In this document: positions 8,477-16,594 of the stretch, in pieces
How positions within the stretch are numbered: the stretch's first letter is position 1
Layout of the letters: each line of letters begins with the position of its first letter
Origin: Roseibacillus ishigakijimensis
GTDB lineage: Bacteria > Verrucomicrobiota > Verrucomicrobiia > Verrucomicrobiales > Akkermansiaceae
Assembly (NCBI RefSeq): GCF_016595415.1
Contig: NZ_JAENIO010000013.1
Span: forward strand, 24,246-88,245
Length of the DNA: 64,000 nt
Direction: 5' to 3'
Program-made: the position numbers and the translations under genes
Notes under the pieces: model-generated
What the model was told of the DNA's origin: nothing
What the model saw: only the letters and a program-made list of their open reading frames with translations
Databases searched by the model: none

Positions 8477-10225
8477 ATGAGTGATTTGTCGTTTCAAGAG
8501 TTGGGCCTGCCGGAGAATTTGTTGCAGGCAGTGATGGGATTGGGCTTCGAAAACCCTTCCGCGATTCAAGCCGCCGCGATTCCGGCCGCGATGACGGGAG
8601 AAGATATTGTGGGGCTTTCCCAGACCGGTTCGGGCAAAACGGCGGCTTTTGCTTTGCCCGTTTTGGCGAAAATCGATCTCAGTGATGCCTCTCCGCAGGC
8701 CCTCATCGTTTGCCCCACCCGGGAGTTGGCCAATCAGGTTTGTGAGGAAGTTCATTCCCTGGCCAAGCATCTGGACGGCTTTCGGGCTATTCCGGTTTAC
8801 GGTGGAGCGCCCATCGATCGGCAATTTCGTCAGCTCAGCAAAGGGGTTCACGTCATTGTCGGGACTCCGGGTCGCTTGCAGGACCACTTGCGGCGAGGCA
8901 CTTTCGATCCGAAAAAAGTCCGCACCGTGATTCTCGATGAGGCCGATCGCATGCTGGACATGGGCTTCCGCGAGGAAATGGAAGAGCTGCTCTCCGAGAT
9001 GCCGGAGGATCGGCAGACCCTCTTCTTCTCCGCGACCATGAACAAAGGGGTGGGCGGGCTCATTCGCAAGTTTGGCAAGGAACCGCGCACCATCGAGATC
9101 GAGCGCAAAACCCTGACTGTGGAGGCCATCGAGCAGGTCTCCTACGAGGTGCGCAACCGCTCGCGGGTGGAGGTGCTTTCCCGCTTGCTCGACATGGACG
9201 AGCCGCGTCTGGCGGTGGTCTTTTGCAACACCCGCCGGGTGGTGGACGAGGTTTGCGAGACCCTCAATGCGCGGGGTTACTCCGCCGACAAGTTGCATGG
9301 CGACATTTCGCAGGATCAGCGCGAGCGCACTCTGCGCAGCTTCCGCAAGGGCACGGTCGAGATTCTGGTGGCTACTGACGTGGCGGCCCGGGGCATCGAT
9401 ATCGACGAGATTGACCTGGTGGCCAACTATGATTTGCCGCAGGATCCCGAGGACTATGTGCACCGCATTGGTCGCACGGGGCGGGCCGGACGCAAGGGCC
9501 GGGCGGTGACCTTCGTCTATGGGCGCGACATTTATCGTCTGCAGAATATCGAGCGCTACACCAAGCAGCGCATTCCGCGGGCCCGCATTCCTTCCTTGGA
9601 AGAAGTGGAGGGCAAGTTCGCCGATCAGCTCTTCGAGGGCGTGCGGGAGAAGCTGGAGGCGGGCGAATGGAAAGACTTTTCCGGACAGTTGGATCGTTTG
9701 CTCGATCAGGGGCATACGGCCACCGATGTCGCTTCCGTGCTCTTCGATATGTTGGCCGAGAGCAAGGGTCGCGAGGGGGAAGAGATTGCGGAGGATCGCC
9801 CGGGCTTCAAGCAGCGGGAACCCCGTGATGGCGGCGGCGAAATGGGCGGCGACCGTCGCGAGCGTCGCGAGCGCGAGCCCCGGAGAGATCGGGAGTTCAA
9901 GGGCGGCGCGGAGGAGGGGATGACCCGCCTTTTCCTCAACATGGGCAAGCTCGTCAATCTACAGCCCAAGGATATCGCAGGCTTGCTTTACAATGAGGCC
10001 AATCTGCCGCGCGGGGCGGTGGGGCGCATCCATATGTTCCCCAAGCATTGCCTCATCGAGGTGCGGAGCGACGTGGCCGAGGAGGCGATTGCGGTCTCCA
10101 AGGAAGCCAAGCTCCGGGGCAAACCCTTCCGGCTGGACTTCGATCGCAACACGGGGGCTCCCGGTGGCATCGATGGGGGTCGTCCGGGCAAGAAGCCGTA
10201 TCGCGGCCAAGGGAAACGGCGCTGA
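8477..10225 (+). CDS. deaD: DEAD-box ATP-dependent RNA helicase with DbpA-like RNA-binding domain
   Basis: This 582-residue helicase has the full motif set: Q motif region (residues about 4-30), SQTGSGKT (about 48-55), PTRELA, DEAD (about 154), SAT, then [13 protein letters not shown] and [13 protein letters not shown] in the second RecA domain. An Arg/Glu-rich linker (about 440-480) leads to a C-terminal DbpA/CsdA-type RNA-binding domain (about 482-556, [19 protein letters not shown]). The family remodels rRNA and cold-stabilised mRNA. The ATG at 8477 begins with [10 protein letters not shown], the usual Q-motif start. Both deaD/csdA and dbpA are possible names. Confidence 0.93.
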   Translation: MSDLSFQELGLPENLLQAVMGLGFENPSAIQAAAIPAAMTGEDIVGLSQTGSGKTAAFALPVLAKIDLSDASPQALIVCPTRELANQVCEEVHSLAKHLDGFRAIPVYGGAPIDRQFRQLSKGVHVIVGTPGRLQDHLRRGTFDPKKVRTVILDEADRMLDMGFREEMEELLSEMPEDRQTLFFSATMNKGVGGLIRKFGKEPRTIEIERKTLTVEAIEQVSYEVRNRSRVEVLSRLLDMDEPRLAVVFCNTRRVVDEVCETLNARGYSADKLHGDISQDQRERTLRSFRKGTVEILVATDVAARGIDIDEIDLVANYDLPQDPEDYVHRIGRTGRAGRKGRAVTFVYGRDIYRLQNIERYTKQRIPRARIPSLEEVEGKFADQLFEGVREKLEAGEWKDFSGQLDRLLDQGHTATDVASVLFDMLAESKGREGEEIAEDRPGFKQREPRDGGGEMGGDRRERREREPRRDREFKGGAEEGMTRLFLNMGKLVNLQPKDIAGLLYNEANLPRGAVGRIHMFPKHCLIEVRSDVAEEAIAVSKEAKLRGKPFRLDFDRNTGAPGGIDGGRPGKKPYRGQGKRR

Positions 10226-10227
10226 GC

Positions 10228-10265
10228 TTCCCCGCCTGCTCGGGTGGCTCTCCCTTAGCGGGGAA
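10228..10265. terminator. Inverted repeat between convergent genes, possible terminator
   Basis: TTCCCCGC (10228-10235) and GCGGGGAA (10258-10265) form a perfect 8-bp stem with a 22-nt loop that holds a smaller GGG/CCC pairing. It sits between the helicase stop and the convergent lipoprotein stop. There is no T-run on either strand, so the terminator call is weak. Confidence 0.3.
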
Positions 10266-10722
10266 AAATCGTTCCAGCGGGGGCGATCCAGAAGGTGCCG
10301 CCCGGCAAACCGTCGAAATACCAGGTGCCTTCCAGCTGCTCGCCTTGGCGGCGGGATTCCCCGCGCAACATGAGCCGCCCTCCCAGCAGCGCGATTTCGC
10401 CCTTTTTCCCGTCAGAGGATTCATAGCGAGCCCGTTGAGTCAGATGGGGGCCGTGGTTGTCGAGCAAGATGCGGGTGGCTTCGTTTTCCGCCGAAAGGGG
10501 ATCCGCCGCGAGCGAAAACCAAAGGGAGAAGGGAAGCTGGCTATTGAAGCGCCCGCTGGTGGTGGCGGAGCCGGAGTAGAAGAGGGCGCGATTGGCGGAA
10601 TCGAAGCTGACATCAAGCCGGATCGCTTGGCTGGGTGGCGGGGGAGGTTCCTCCCGGCCCCCGCAAGCGGTCAGGCAAAGGGGGAGGCAGGCGAAGAGGA
10701 GGAGGCTGAGAAAGCGAGGCAT
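10255..10722 (-). CDS. Hypothetical lipoprotein
   Basis: A 155-residue protein with a lipoprotein signal (lipobox LTAC, Cys about residue 20) followed by a short poly-proline spacer. The mature part is predicted to be beta-rich, with LDVSFDSANRALFYSGSA and a C-terminal GTWYFDGLPGGTFWI. No family was recognised. It lies 24 bp downstream of the 301-residue hypothetical gene on the same strand and is probably co-transcribed. Confidence 0.65.
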   Translation of the reverse strand: MPRFLSLLLFACLPLCLTACGGREEPPPPPSQAIRLDVSFDSANRALFYSGSATTSGRFNSQLPFSLWFSLAADPLSAENEATRILLDNHGPHLTQRARYESSDGKKGEIALLGGRLMLRGESRRQGEQLEGTWYFDGLPGGTFWIAPAGTIFPR

Positions 10723-10746
10723 GGTCGGTTCAGGCTTTTTGACTAA

Positions 10747-11652
10747 TCAGGAGGGCGAAAGAGTCACTTGCGCGAACAAGTGATCCAAGGCCGCGAGCAC
10801 TTGGACGCGCAAGGCCGCGGCTTTCTTCGCAAGATCTTGTTGCTGCCGGACATACTCGCTGCGCCCGGCCGCCGTCTCGATGGTGATGGGCTCGTAGCCA
10901 TAGTCGCTCAGGTCGTAGGGCGAAGCCCGCATATCGAGCTCGCGCAAGTCGCGGGCGAGAAAGAAGGTGGCGCGCAGGAGGTCCGACCCCAGCCAGGGCA
11001 TGGCCTTGAAGGTCCATTTGTAGAGATCCATATTGGCATGGATGCAGCCGGGTTGCTCGAGCTCCTCGCGGTCGCGCAAGGAGGGTTGCCAGCGGTTGTG
11101 CGGGCGGGCGGCGGGGGTGAAAAAGCGAAAGGCATCGAAGTGGGTGCAGGTGAGGGCCTGGGAATCAACAAAGGCGGCAATGTCGTCCGGGCTCAGGCGC
11201 AAAGGGGCGCGCTCGCGGTGGCGCACGTCTTCGCTGCAGTAAACCATGGCCCACTCGTGGAGTCCGTAGCAGGAGAAGTGGGCCGGGCGGGCGGCTGTTT
11301 TTTCCAAGAGCCGACGGGCGAAGGCAAAGCGTTCCCAGTCCTTTTCCCGCAGAAGGGAGGGGTCGAGAGCGAGGGTAGCGCTCTCCCGGCGGTAGTATTT
11401 CTGGGAAAAGTGGCGGGGCAAGGAGCCCGCGGGGACCAGAGCCTCACCCACTGCGGGGTGCCACTGCTCCAGCTTGCCTGCCGGGTAGGAGTAGTAGCTG
11501 AAGAGAAAGTCGTGCACCGGATGTAGCTGGCCCCGGGCGCGCCGGGCGCGGAAGGCTTCCGTGAGGGGAGCCAATTCCGCACGATGGCACTCTATCCGCT
11601 CCCGCCAGCACGCGGGGGCGAGAATTCGGGAGGGAGGGATGGAGACACTCAC
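10747..11652 (-). CDS. Conserved hypothetical protein (sometimes labelled 3-methyladenine DNA glycosylase)
   Basis: About 301 residues from GTG 11652. The frame is open to 11877, but that longer start would run into the divergent Fur gene. Conserved-looking blocks include HPVHDFLFSYYSYPAGKL, HFSCYGLHEWAMVYC, CTHFDAFRFFTPAARP and CIHANMDLYKWTFK. From memory, homologues in actinobacteria and verrucomicrobia carry the label 3-methyladenine DNA glycosylase. No helix-hairpin-helix or AAG-type glycosylase motif is visible here, so that label is unsupported. The many conserved His, Cys and Trp residues could suggest metal binding, which is speculation. Function unknown. Confidence 0.6.
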   Translation of the reverse strand: MSVSIPPSRILAPACWRERIECHRAELAPLTEAFRARRARGQLHPVHDFLFSYYSYPAGKLEQWHPAVGEALVPAGSLPRHFSQKYYRRESATLALDPSLLREKDWERFAFARRLLEKTAARPAHFSCYGLHEWAMVYCSEDVRHRERAPLRLSPDDIAAFVDSQALTCTHFDAFRFFTPAARPHNRWQPSLRDREELEQPGCIHANMDLYKWTFKAMPWLGSDLLRATFFLARDLRELDMRASPYDLSDYGYEPITIETAAGRSEYVRQQQDLAKKAAALRVQVLAALDHLFAQVTLSPS

Positions 11653-11741
11653 TTGGAGGGCAGTCTGGCAAGAAGGGGCGGCTTTCGCAAGCGCGGGAGC
11701 TTCGGGGTTGAAAGGAAGCTGATTCGAGACAATCCTAGGGC

Positions 11742-12191
11742 ATGGAGCGATGTGAACATGGCCACTATGTCTGTGCCGATACCATTTTGGCGCGGGCCAA
11801 AGAAGCGGGCTTGCGCAAGACCAAGGCCTTGCAAGCGGTGGTGACCGCTCTGGCGGAGGAAGGCACGCCGATGCCACTCAATGATTTGGAAAAAGCCCCG
11901 GGGGTGGCGGGGCTCTGTGACCGCACCACTCTCTTTCGCCTTCTCAATCGCCTCAGCGAGCACGGACTCGTCCGCCGCCTGGGCCTGCACGAGCGCGCGG
12001 CCTACTTCACCCTCGCGATGCCGGGGGGGCACCACGATTACCTCATTTGTAAAGATTGCGGATCGGTGGAAATTCTCGAACTCGCTTGTCCCGTAAAGGA
12101 GCTGGAGGAAGAAGTGGCCCGCACCAGTGGCTATCGCAATCTCTACCACGAGCTGGAGATTTATGGAGTTTGTCCCGCCTGCCATGGGTGA
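11742..12191 (+). CDS. Fur-family transcriptional regulator
   Basis: A 149-residue regulator with a winged-helix N-terminal domain (KALQAVVTALAEEG, then TTLFRLLNRLSEHGLV) and a metal-binding C-terminal domain. The latter has HHDYLICKDCG (C103, C106) and the final CPAC pair (C144, C147), which form the structural zinc site of many Fur proteins. An extra N-terminal ERCEHGHYVC segment adds two Cys and two His. Family members sense iron, zinc, manganese or peroxide; which one applies here cannot be told. The stop overlaps the start of the SenB-like gene by 8 bp, so the two are translationally coupled. Confidence 0.88.
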   Translation: MERCEHGHYVCADTILARAKEAGLRKTKALQAVVTALAEEGTPMPLNDLEKAPGVAGLCDRTTLFRLLNRLSEHGLVRRLGLHERAAYFTLAMPGGHHDYLICKDCGSVEILELACPVKELEEEVARTSGYRNLYHELEIYGVCPACHG

Positions 12192-13140
12192 CCCCCGGAG
12201 AGTAGCCATCGTCTTGCCCCCGCACGGCGGAGTGGGGACTGGAAACTTGCGGACGGCCGAGCGGTGGTTGGCGCTCTTGAACGGCTTGGGTGTGCCCGCA
12301 CGCCTCGCCGAAGGGGAGGAGCTGGCCTCTGGCGACACGCTCGTGGCGCTCAATGCGGTCAAGAGCCACCGGATCATCACGGACTTCCGGAGGCGCTTTC
12401 CCCATGGCAAACTGGTCTTGGCGGTGACGGGAACGGACCTGAACCGACGCGATTCGCGGGAGTGGCAGGAATCGGTGGCGGCTGCCGACGCCTTGGTTGT
12501 GCTGCAGGAAAAAGCTCTGCAGGCCCTCACGCCCGCTGAGCAGGAGAAGGCTCACCTGATCCTGCAAAGTGTAGCCTGCCGGGCCGACTTCGCTCCCCGG
12601 ACCCGGGATGGTTTCTTCCAAGTGGCGGTGGTGGGGCATCTGCGGGCGGAGAAGGATCCCCTATTGGCGGCCCGGGCGGTGCGCCGGCTGCCCGATTGCT
12701 CGCGGGTGCGGCTCTTGCAAGCGGGCGCGATTCTAGAGGAAAAATACCGCGCGGCGGTGGCGCGGGAAGAGAAAGAGAACCCCCGCTACCAATGGCTGGG
12801 GGAACTGGCGCATGGCGAGGCCCTGGAGCTCATCGCCCGGAGCGAGCTCATGGTCCTGACCTCAACCTCCGAGGGCGGACCGGGCGTGATTGGGGAGGCG
12901 GTGACCCTGGATACCCCCGTGCTGAGCAGTGCCATCGATGGCGTGGTCGGCCTGCTGGGGGAGGATTTTCCCGGATACTTCGCGCCCGGCGACGCCGGGG
13001 CTTTGGCCGGGCTTCTTTCCCGGGTCGAGAAGGAGCAAGTCTTTTACCAAGAGCTGCAGGCTGCGGGGCGGGCGCGGCGCGCACTCTTCGCTCCGGAGCG
13101 GGAGCGGGCGGCTTGGGCCCGCCTTCTGGCGCAGCTCTAG
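12184..13140 (+). CDS. SenB-like selenosugar synthase (TIGR04348-type glycosyltransferase)
   Basis: A 318-residue GT-B-like glycosyltransferase. It matches what I recall of the TIGR04348/SenB family: an N-terminal GTGNLRTAERWLALLNGLG, then LVALNAVKSHRII, LVLAVTGTDLNRR, ADALVVLQEKAL and VAVVGHLRAEKDPLLAARA. The C-terminal sugar-nucleotide site is TSTSEGGPGVIGEAV. SenB makes a selenosugar from a UDP-sugar and selenophosphate in selenoneine synthesis. The start ATG 12184 overlaps the Fur stop; ATG 12163 is possible. SenA and SenC (SelD-like) genes are not adjacent, so the substrate is inferred. The stop interlocks with the rlmI stop on a shared CTAG. Confidence 0.7.
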   Translation: MGDPRRVAIVLPPHGGVGTGNLRTAERWLALLNGLGVPARLAEGEELASGDTLVALNAVKSHRIITDFRRRFPHGKLVLAVTGTDLNRRDSREWQESVAAADALVVLQEKALQALTPAEQEKAHLILQSVACRADFAPRTRDGFFQVAVVGHLRAEKDPLLAARAVRRLPDCSRVRLLQAGAILEEKYRAAVAREEKENPRYQWLGELAHGEALELIARSELMVLTSTSEGGPGVIGEAVTLDTPVLSSAIDGVVGLLGEDFPGYFAPGDAGALAGLLSRVEKEQVFYQELQAAGRARRALFAPERERAAWARLLAQL

Positions 13141-14306
13141 AAGCTTCCCATGAGCTCGAAGGTGAAGCCCTTGAGGTATTCGGTCTCCGGCAGGTGGGCC
13201 AGGATGGGGTGGTCGGCCCGTTGACCATGGCTCTCCACCAGGCGCAGGGTCTTTTTGGCATCGTTGGCGGCGGCGCGCACGGAGTCGAGGAAGAGCTCGC
13301 GGGTGGCATGGTGGGAGCAGCAGAAAGTGGCCAGCCGTCCCCCGGGATTGAGCAGGCGGATGGCGCGGAGATGGATCTCCTTGTAGCCCTTCATCGCCGA
13401 ATTGACGGTCTTTTTGTTGCGGGTGAAGGAGGGAGGATCGAGGATGACGAGGTCATACTTTTCTTCCCGCTTCTCCCGGTGGCGCAGGTTGTCAAAGGCA
13501 TTGCCGGTCTCGGTGGTGAGAGTGAGCCCATTGAGCTCGGCATTGCGTGCCGCCGCCGCCGTCGCTTTTTCGGAGATATCCACCGCTGTCACTGACTCCG
13601 CGCCCGCCTGGGCACAGGCCAGGCCGAAGCCGCCCTGATTGCAAAACATGTCCAGCACCTTGGCCCCTTTGGCGAAGCGGGCCACCGCGGGATAGGCGTT
13701 GGTGATGTCCAGATAGAGCCCCGTCTTCTGGGCATTGGCGAGATCGAGCTCGAAGGTGAGACCATCAAGCGTGACCTCAATGGGGCCGGGATCTTCCCCG
13801 AGGAGAAGGCCGCTCTCGCTCTCCAGCCCCTCGGCCGTGCGCATGGGAGTGTCGTTGCGCAGGATGATGGCTCGGGGGGAGAAGACTTGCGCGATCGCTT
13901 CCACCAGCAAATCCTTGCGTTGATCAAAGGCCAGCGTGGTGGTCTGGAGCACGAAGACGTCGTCGAAGCGGTCTAAAATCACTCCCGGTAGCCCGTCGGA
14001 TTCCGACCAGACCACCCGGCAGACGCGCTCGTCGAGAGGCAGATTCTGCCGCACTTGGAAGGCCCGCTCAAGGCGACGGACGAGAAAGGGGAGGTCGATA
14101 TCCTGCGCCCGATGGGAAAAGCGGCGGGCGATGATCTGGGACTGGGGATTGTAAATAGCCGCTCCCAGAGGGCGGTCTTTGAAGTCCTTGAGCGTGATCA
14201 CCTCACCCGGCTCGGGCTCGCCAAAGGTCTTCTTGACCTCCGAAGCGTAAATCCAGTCGTGACCTTGAAAAATGCGGGAACGGGGTTTGATGATGATGCC
14301 GGCCAT
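13137..14306 (-). CDS. rlmI: RlmI-family 23S rRNA (cytosine-C5) methyltransferase
   Basis: A 389-residue SAM-dependent methyltransferase of the RlmI/RlmK (COG1092) type. It has an N-terminal PUA domain (about residues 1-80, RIFQGHDWIYASEV), a central domain, and a Rossmann methyltransferase domain with KVLDMFCNQGGFGLACA. The catalytic motif DPPSFTRNKKTV follows at about residue 295, and then FCCSHH. E. coli RlmI methylates C1962 of 23S rRNA. The ATG at 14306 (MAGIIIKPRSR) was preferred to a 9-residue longer frame because it starts at the PUA domain. Confidence 0.88.
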   Translation of the reverse strand: MAGIIIKPRSRIFQGHDWIYASEVKKTFGEPEPGEVITLKDFKDRPLGAAIYNPQSQIIARRFSHRAQDIDLPFLVRRLERAFQVRQNLPLDERVCRVVWSESDGLPGVILDRFDDVFVLQTTTLAFDQRKDLLVEAIAQVFSPRAIILRNDTPMRTAEGLESESGLLLGEDPGPIEVTLDGLTFELDLANAQKTGLYLDITNAYPAVARFAKGAKVLDMFCNQGGFGLACAQAGAESVTAVDISEKATAAAARNAELNGLTLTTETGNAFDNLRHREKREEKYDLVILDPPSFTRNKKTVNSAMKGYKEIHLRAIRLLNPGGRLATFCCSHHATRELFLDSVRAAANDAKKTLRLVESHGQRADHPILAHLPETEYLKGFTFELMGSF

Positions 14307-14367
14307 GGGAGAGGAGTGGTAGAAGGTCCGCAAAGAACTCGCAAGAAATGTTTGGAGCGGAGGGGCA

Positions 14368-15423
14368 ATGAGCTATAGGCTACCCGACATGGACGCATTG
14401 ATTAAGGACGTGGAGGCGGGGGCCGATCTGGATGATCGGCACGTGGCGGCGGCGGTGGATTTTCTTCTTGATGAACGCGCACAGGGGGAAAAGAAGGCTG
14501 CCTTTCTGCGGGCCTTGGCGAGAAAGGGGGAGACCGCAGGCGAGATCGCGGCCTTCGTGGAAGCCTTTCTGGAGCATTCCGTGACCGTTGATTTGCCACC
14601 AGAAGAGCTAGATGGTCCAACTATCGATGTCTGTGGCACGGGAGGCGATGGCCTGAATCTTTTCAACGTCTCGACCACCAGCATGTTCATCATCGCCGCT
14701 GGCGGGGGAGTGGTGGTCAAGCACGGCAACCGGGGGGTGACCTCCAAAAGTGGAGGAGCCGATGTCCTCGAAGCTCTCGGCATCAATATTGAGCAAGGTC
14801 CGGAAGAATTTCGCGAAACCGTGCGCCGGGTGGGAGTGGGCTTCCTCTATGCGCGCAACTATCACCCCGCCTTCAAAGTCGTGGCCCCGGTCCGCGCCCA
14901 ATTGGGCCAGGAAGGAATTCGCACCATTTTCAATATCATGGGACCGCTGCTCAATCCCTGCCGTCCCCAGTGCCAGCTGGTGGGGGTGACCGAGCGTGAG
15001 ATGGCCCCGACCTTTGCCGATATTCTCCAGCGCCTGGATCGGGAATCGGTTTGGGCTGTCCACGGCACCACCGAAGACGGCCGCGGAGTCGATGAAGTGA
15101 GTTTGTTGGGACCGACCCGAATTTGCAAAAGCGGTTCCCTGCAAGACTCCGAAGACGAGGAAATCCACCCTTCCGATTTCGACCTCGACGTTTGCCAAAT
15201 CGAAGACCTCGTCGGCGGCGATGCCAAGCAGAACGCGAAGATTCTCGTCAACATCCTTGGTGGCGACGAGAAGGGGCCACGCCGCGATATGGTCTTGCTC
15301 AATGCCGGGGCGGGTCTTGCCTGCGCGGGCTTGGCTGACGACCTCGGTGACGGCATCGAGATCGCCCGGGGTCTCATCGCCAGCGGTGATGCCATGGAGC
15401 GTCTCGAGGCCTTGCGGGATTGA
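14368..15423 (+). CDS. trpD: Anthranilate phosphoribosyltransferase
   Basis: A 351-residue enzyme that joins anthranilate to PRPP in tryptophan synthesis. Family motifs are intact: DVCGTGGDGLNLFNVSTTS (PRPP site, about residues 88-106), KHGNRGVTSKSGGADVLE, and NIMGPLLNPCRPQCQLVG. The C-terminal domain has VHGTTEDGRGVDEVSLLG. A purine-rich GGAGGGG lies just upstream of ATG 14368, which supports that start over ATG 14389. No other trp gene is nearby, so the pathway genes are scattered in this genome. It is divergent from rlmI. Confidence 0.95.
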   Translation: MSYRLPDMDALIKDVEAGADLDDRHVAAAVDFLLDERAQGEKKAAFLRALARKGETAGEIAAFVEAFLEHSVTVDLPPEELDGPTIDVCGTGGDGLNLFNVSTTSMFIIAAGGGVVVKHGNRGVTSKSGGADVLEALGINIEQGPEEFRETVRRVGVGFLYARNYHPAFKVVAPVRAQLGQEGIRTIFNIMGPLLNPCRPQCQLVGVTEREMAPTFADILQRLDRESVWAVHGTTEDGRGVDEVSLLGPTRICKSGSLQDSEDEEIHPSDFDLDVCQIEDLVGGDAKQNAKILVNILGGDEKGPRRDMVLLNAGAGLACAGLADDLGDGIEIARGLIASGDAMERLEALRD

Positions 15424-15601
15424 CTCTCCCACCCGCAGCGGCCCGGCAGAGCTGCCAGCAGCGGGTCTGCACAGCAGAAGTCCAGGCGAGTGATCCACCG
15501 CTTGCCTGGCACGAGCCTGCAGAGCCTCAGTGAAAATTTTTTTCGCAAACCTTCCAAGAAATCCTCCGGCGGGGTGTCGTTCTTCTTGAAAGGATGATGA
15601 G

Positions 15602-16171
15602 ATGCCGAACTCTGCCGCCCAGAACGTGATGACCTTGCCCCGACTCCCTCAGGGTGAGGCCGCGCCTCCCAAGCCCACCATGCGGCAGCTTTTCGAAAGC
15701 GAAGAAGTTCCGCTCGTCCGCTTTGCCTACGGGCTCCTCGGTCGGCGCGAAGTGGCGGAGGAAATCGTGCAGGAGGGCTTTCTCGCACTCTTCGAAAATT
15801 TCGACCAGGTCGAGAATCCCCGGGCCTGGCTCTATCGCGCCATCCGCAACAAGGCGCTCAACGAAATCCGCAAACGCCAGCGGGAAACTCTCGACGACAC
15901 TCTCCCCGAGGCCCCCGATGACGCCGGGGAATCACCCGACACCGTTCTTGCCCGGCTGGAAGCCGCCGGCCAGCTCCAGCTCCTCATCGCCGAACTCGCC
16001 CAACGCGATGGCGAACTCCTTCGCCTCAAGTATCAGGAAGGCCTCGGCTACAAAGAAATCGCCGAGCGCACCAAAATGTCGGTCGGCAACGTGGGCTACC
16101 GCTTGCATCACCTCCTCAAATCCCTCGCCGACGGACTGCGCAAAGTCGGGGTGGAAGGGAGGCTGGGATGA
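15602..16171 (+). CDS. ECF-type RNA polymerase sigma factor
   Basis: A 189-residue sigma-70 family protein of ECF type. Region 2 spans about residues 28-95 (PLVRFAYGLLGRREVAEEIV, then PRAWLYRAIRNKALNEIRKR). Region 4 spans about 125-178 (RDGELLRLKYQEGLGYKEIA, then MSVGNVGYRLHHLLKSL). Regions 1.1 and 3 are missing, as in ECF factors. It is the first gene of a same-strand block. The next gene begins with an anti-sigma-like head and one TM segment, suggesting that it holds this factor at the membrane. The 423 bp between them contain a tandem repeat. Confidence 0.9.
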   Translation: MPNSAAQNVMTLPRLPQGEAAPPKPTMRQLFESEEVPLVRFAYGLLGRREVAEEIVQEGFLALFENFDQVENPRAWLYRAIRNKALNEIRKRQRETLDDTLPEAPDDAGESPDTVLARLEAAGQLQLLIAELAQRDGELLRLKYQEGLGYKEIAERTKMSVGNVGYRLHHLLKSLADGLRKVGVEGRLG

Positions 16172-16343
16172 GGGCTTTTCGAGAACGACAGGCGGTTTGG
16201 TGGGCAAAAACCAACGTCGAAAGACCTAAAAACGAAAGGAGACCTGGTGCGTGGATTTTCTCTCGGGTTGGGCAAAAAAAACCGAATGTTCAAAAACTCA
16301 AAAATCAAAATCCCGCCTCTATAGCCGTCCCCGCAAAGCCTGC

Positions 16344-16580
16344 GTCAGAAATCCTGTCCCATCCTATCAATCCTGTCCAAAAACCCCCAAAGCCCCGTCA
16401 AAAATTCTGTCTCATTCTGTTCATTCTGTCCTCTCCCCCAAAGCCCCCGTCAAAAATCCTGTCTCATCCTGTCAATCCTGTCCCAAAACCCCCAAAGCCC
16501 CGTCAAAAATACTGTCTCATTCCGTTCATTCTGTCCGCACCCCCAAAGCCCCCGTCAATAACCCAACCCCATCCTGTCCT
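16344..16580 (+). repeat. Tandem 52/53-bp repeats, about 4.5 units, in the sigma-hybrid intergenic region
   Basis: The 423-bp gap 16172-16594 has no convincing gene. It contains units starting at 16344, 16397, 16449, 16502 and a partial unit at 16554. Unit lengths are 53, 52, 53 and 52 bp, and units 1 and 3 resemble each other more than units 2 and 4, so the true period is a 105-bp dimer. Each unit has GTCAAAAATCCTGTCTCATC (or a variant), a second ATCCTGTC-like or TTCTGTC-like phrase, then CCCCCAAAGCCCC. Because 105 is a multiple of three, frames stay open across the array, but the peptides are low-complexity and probably not real. Confidence 0.9.
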
Positions 16581-16594
16581 AACCCCTTCTCACT

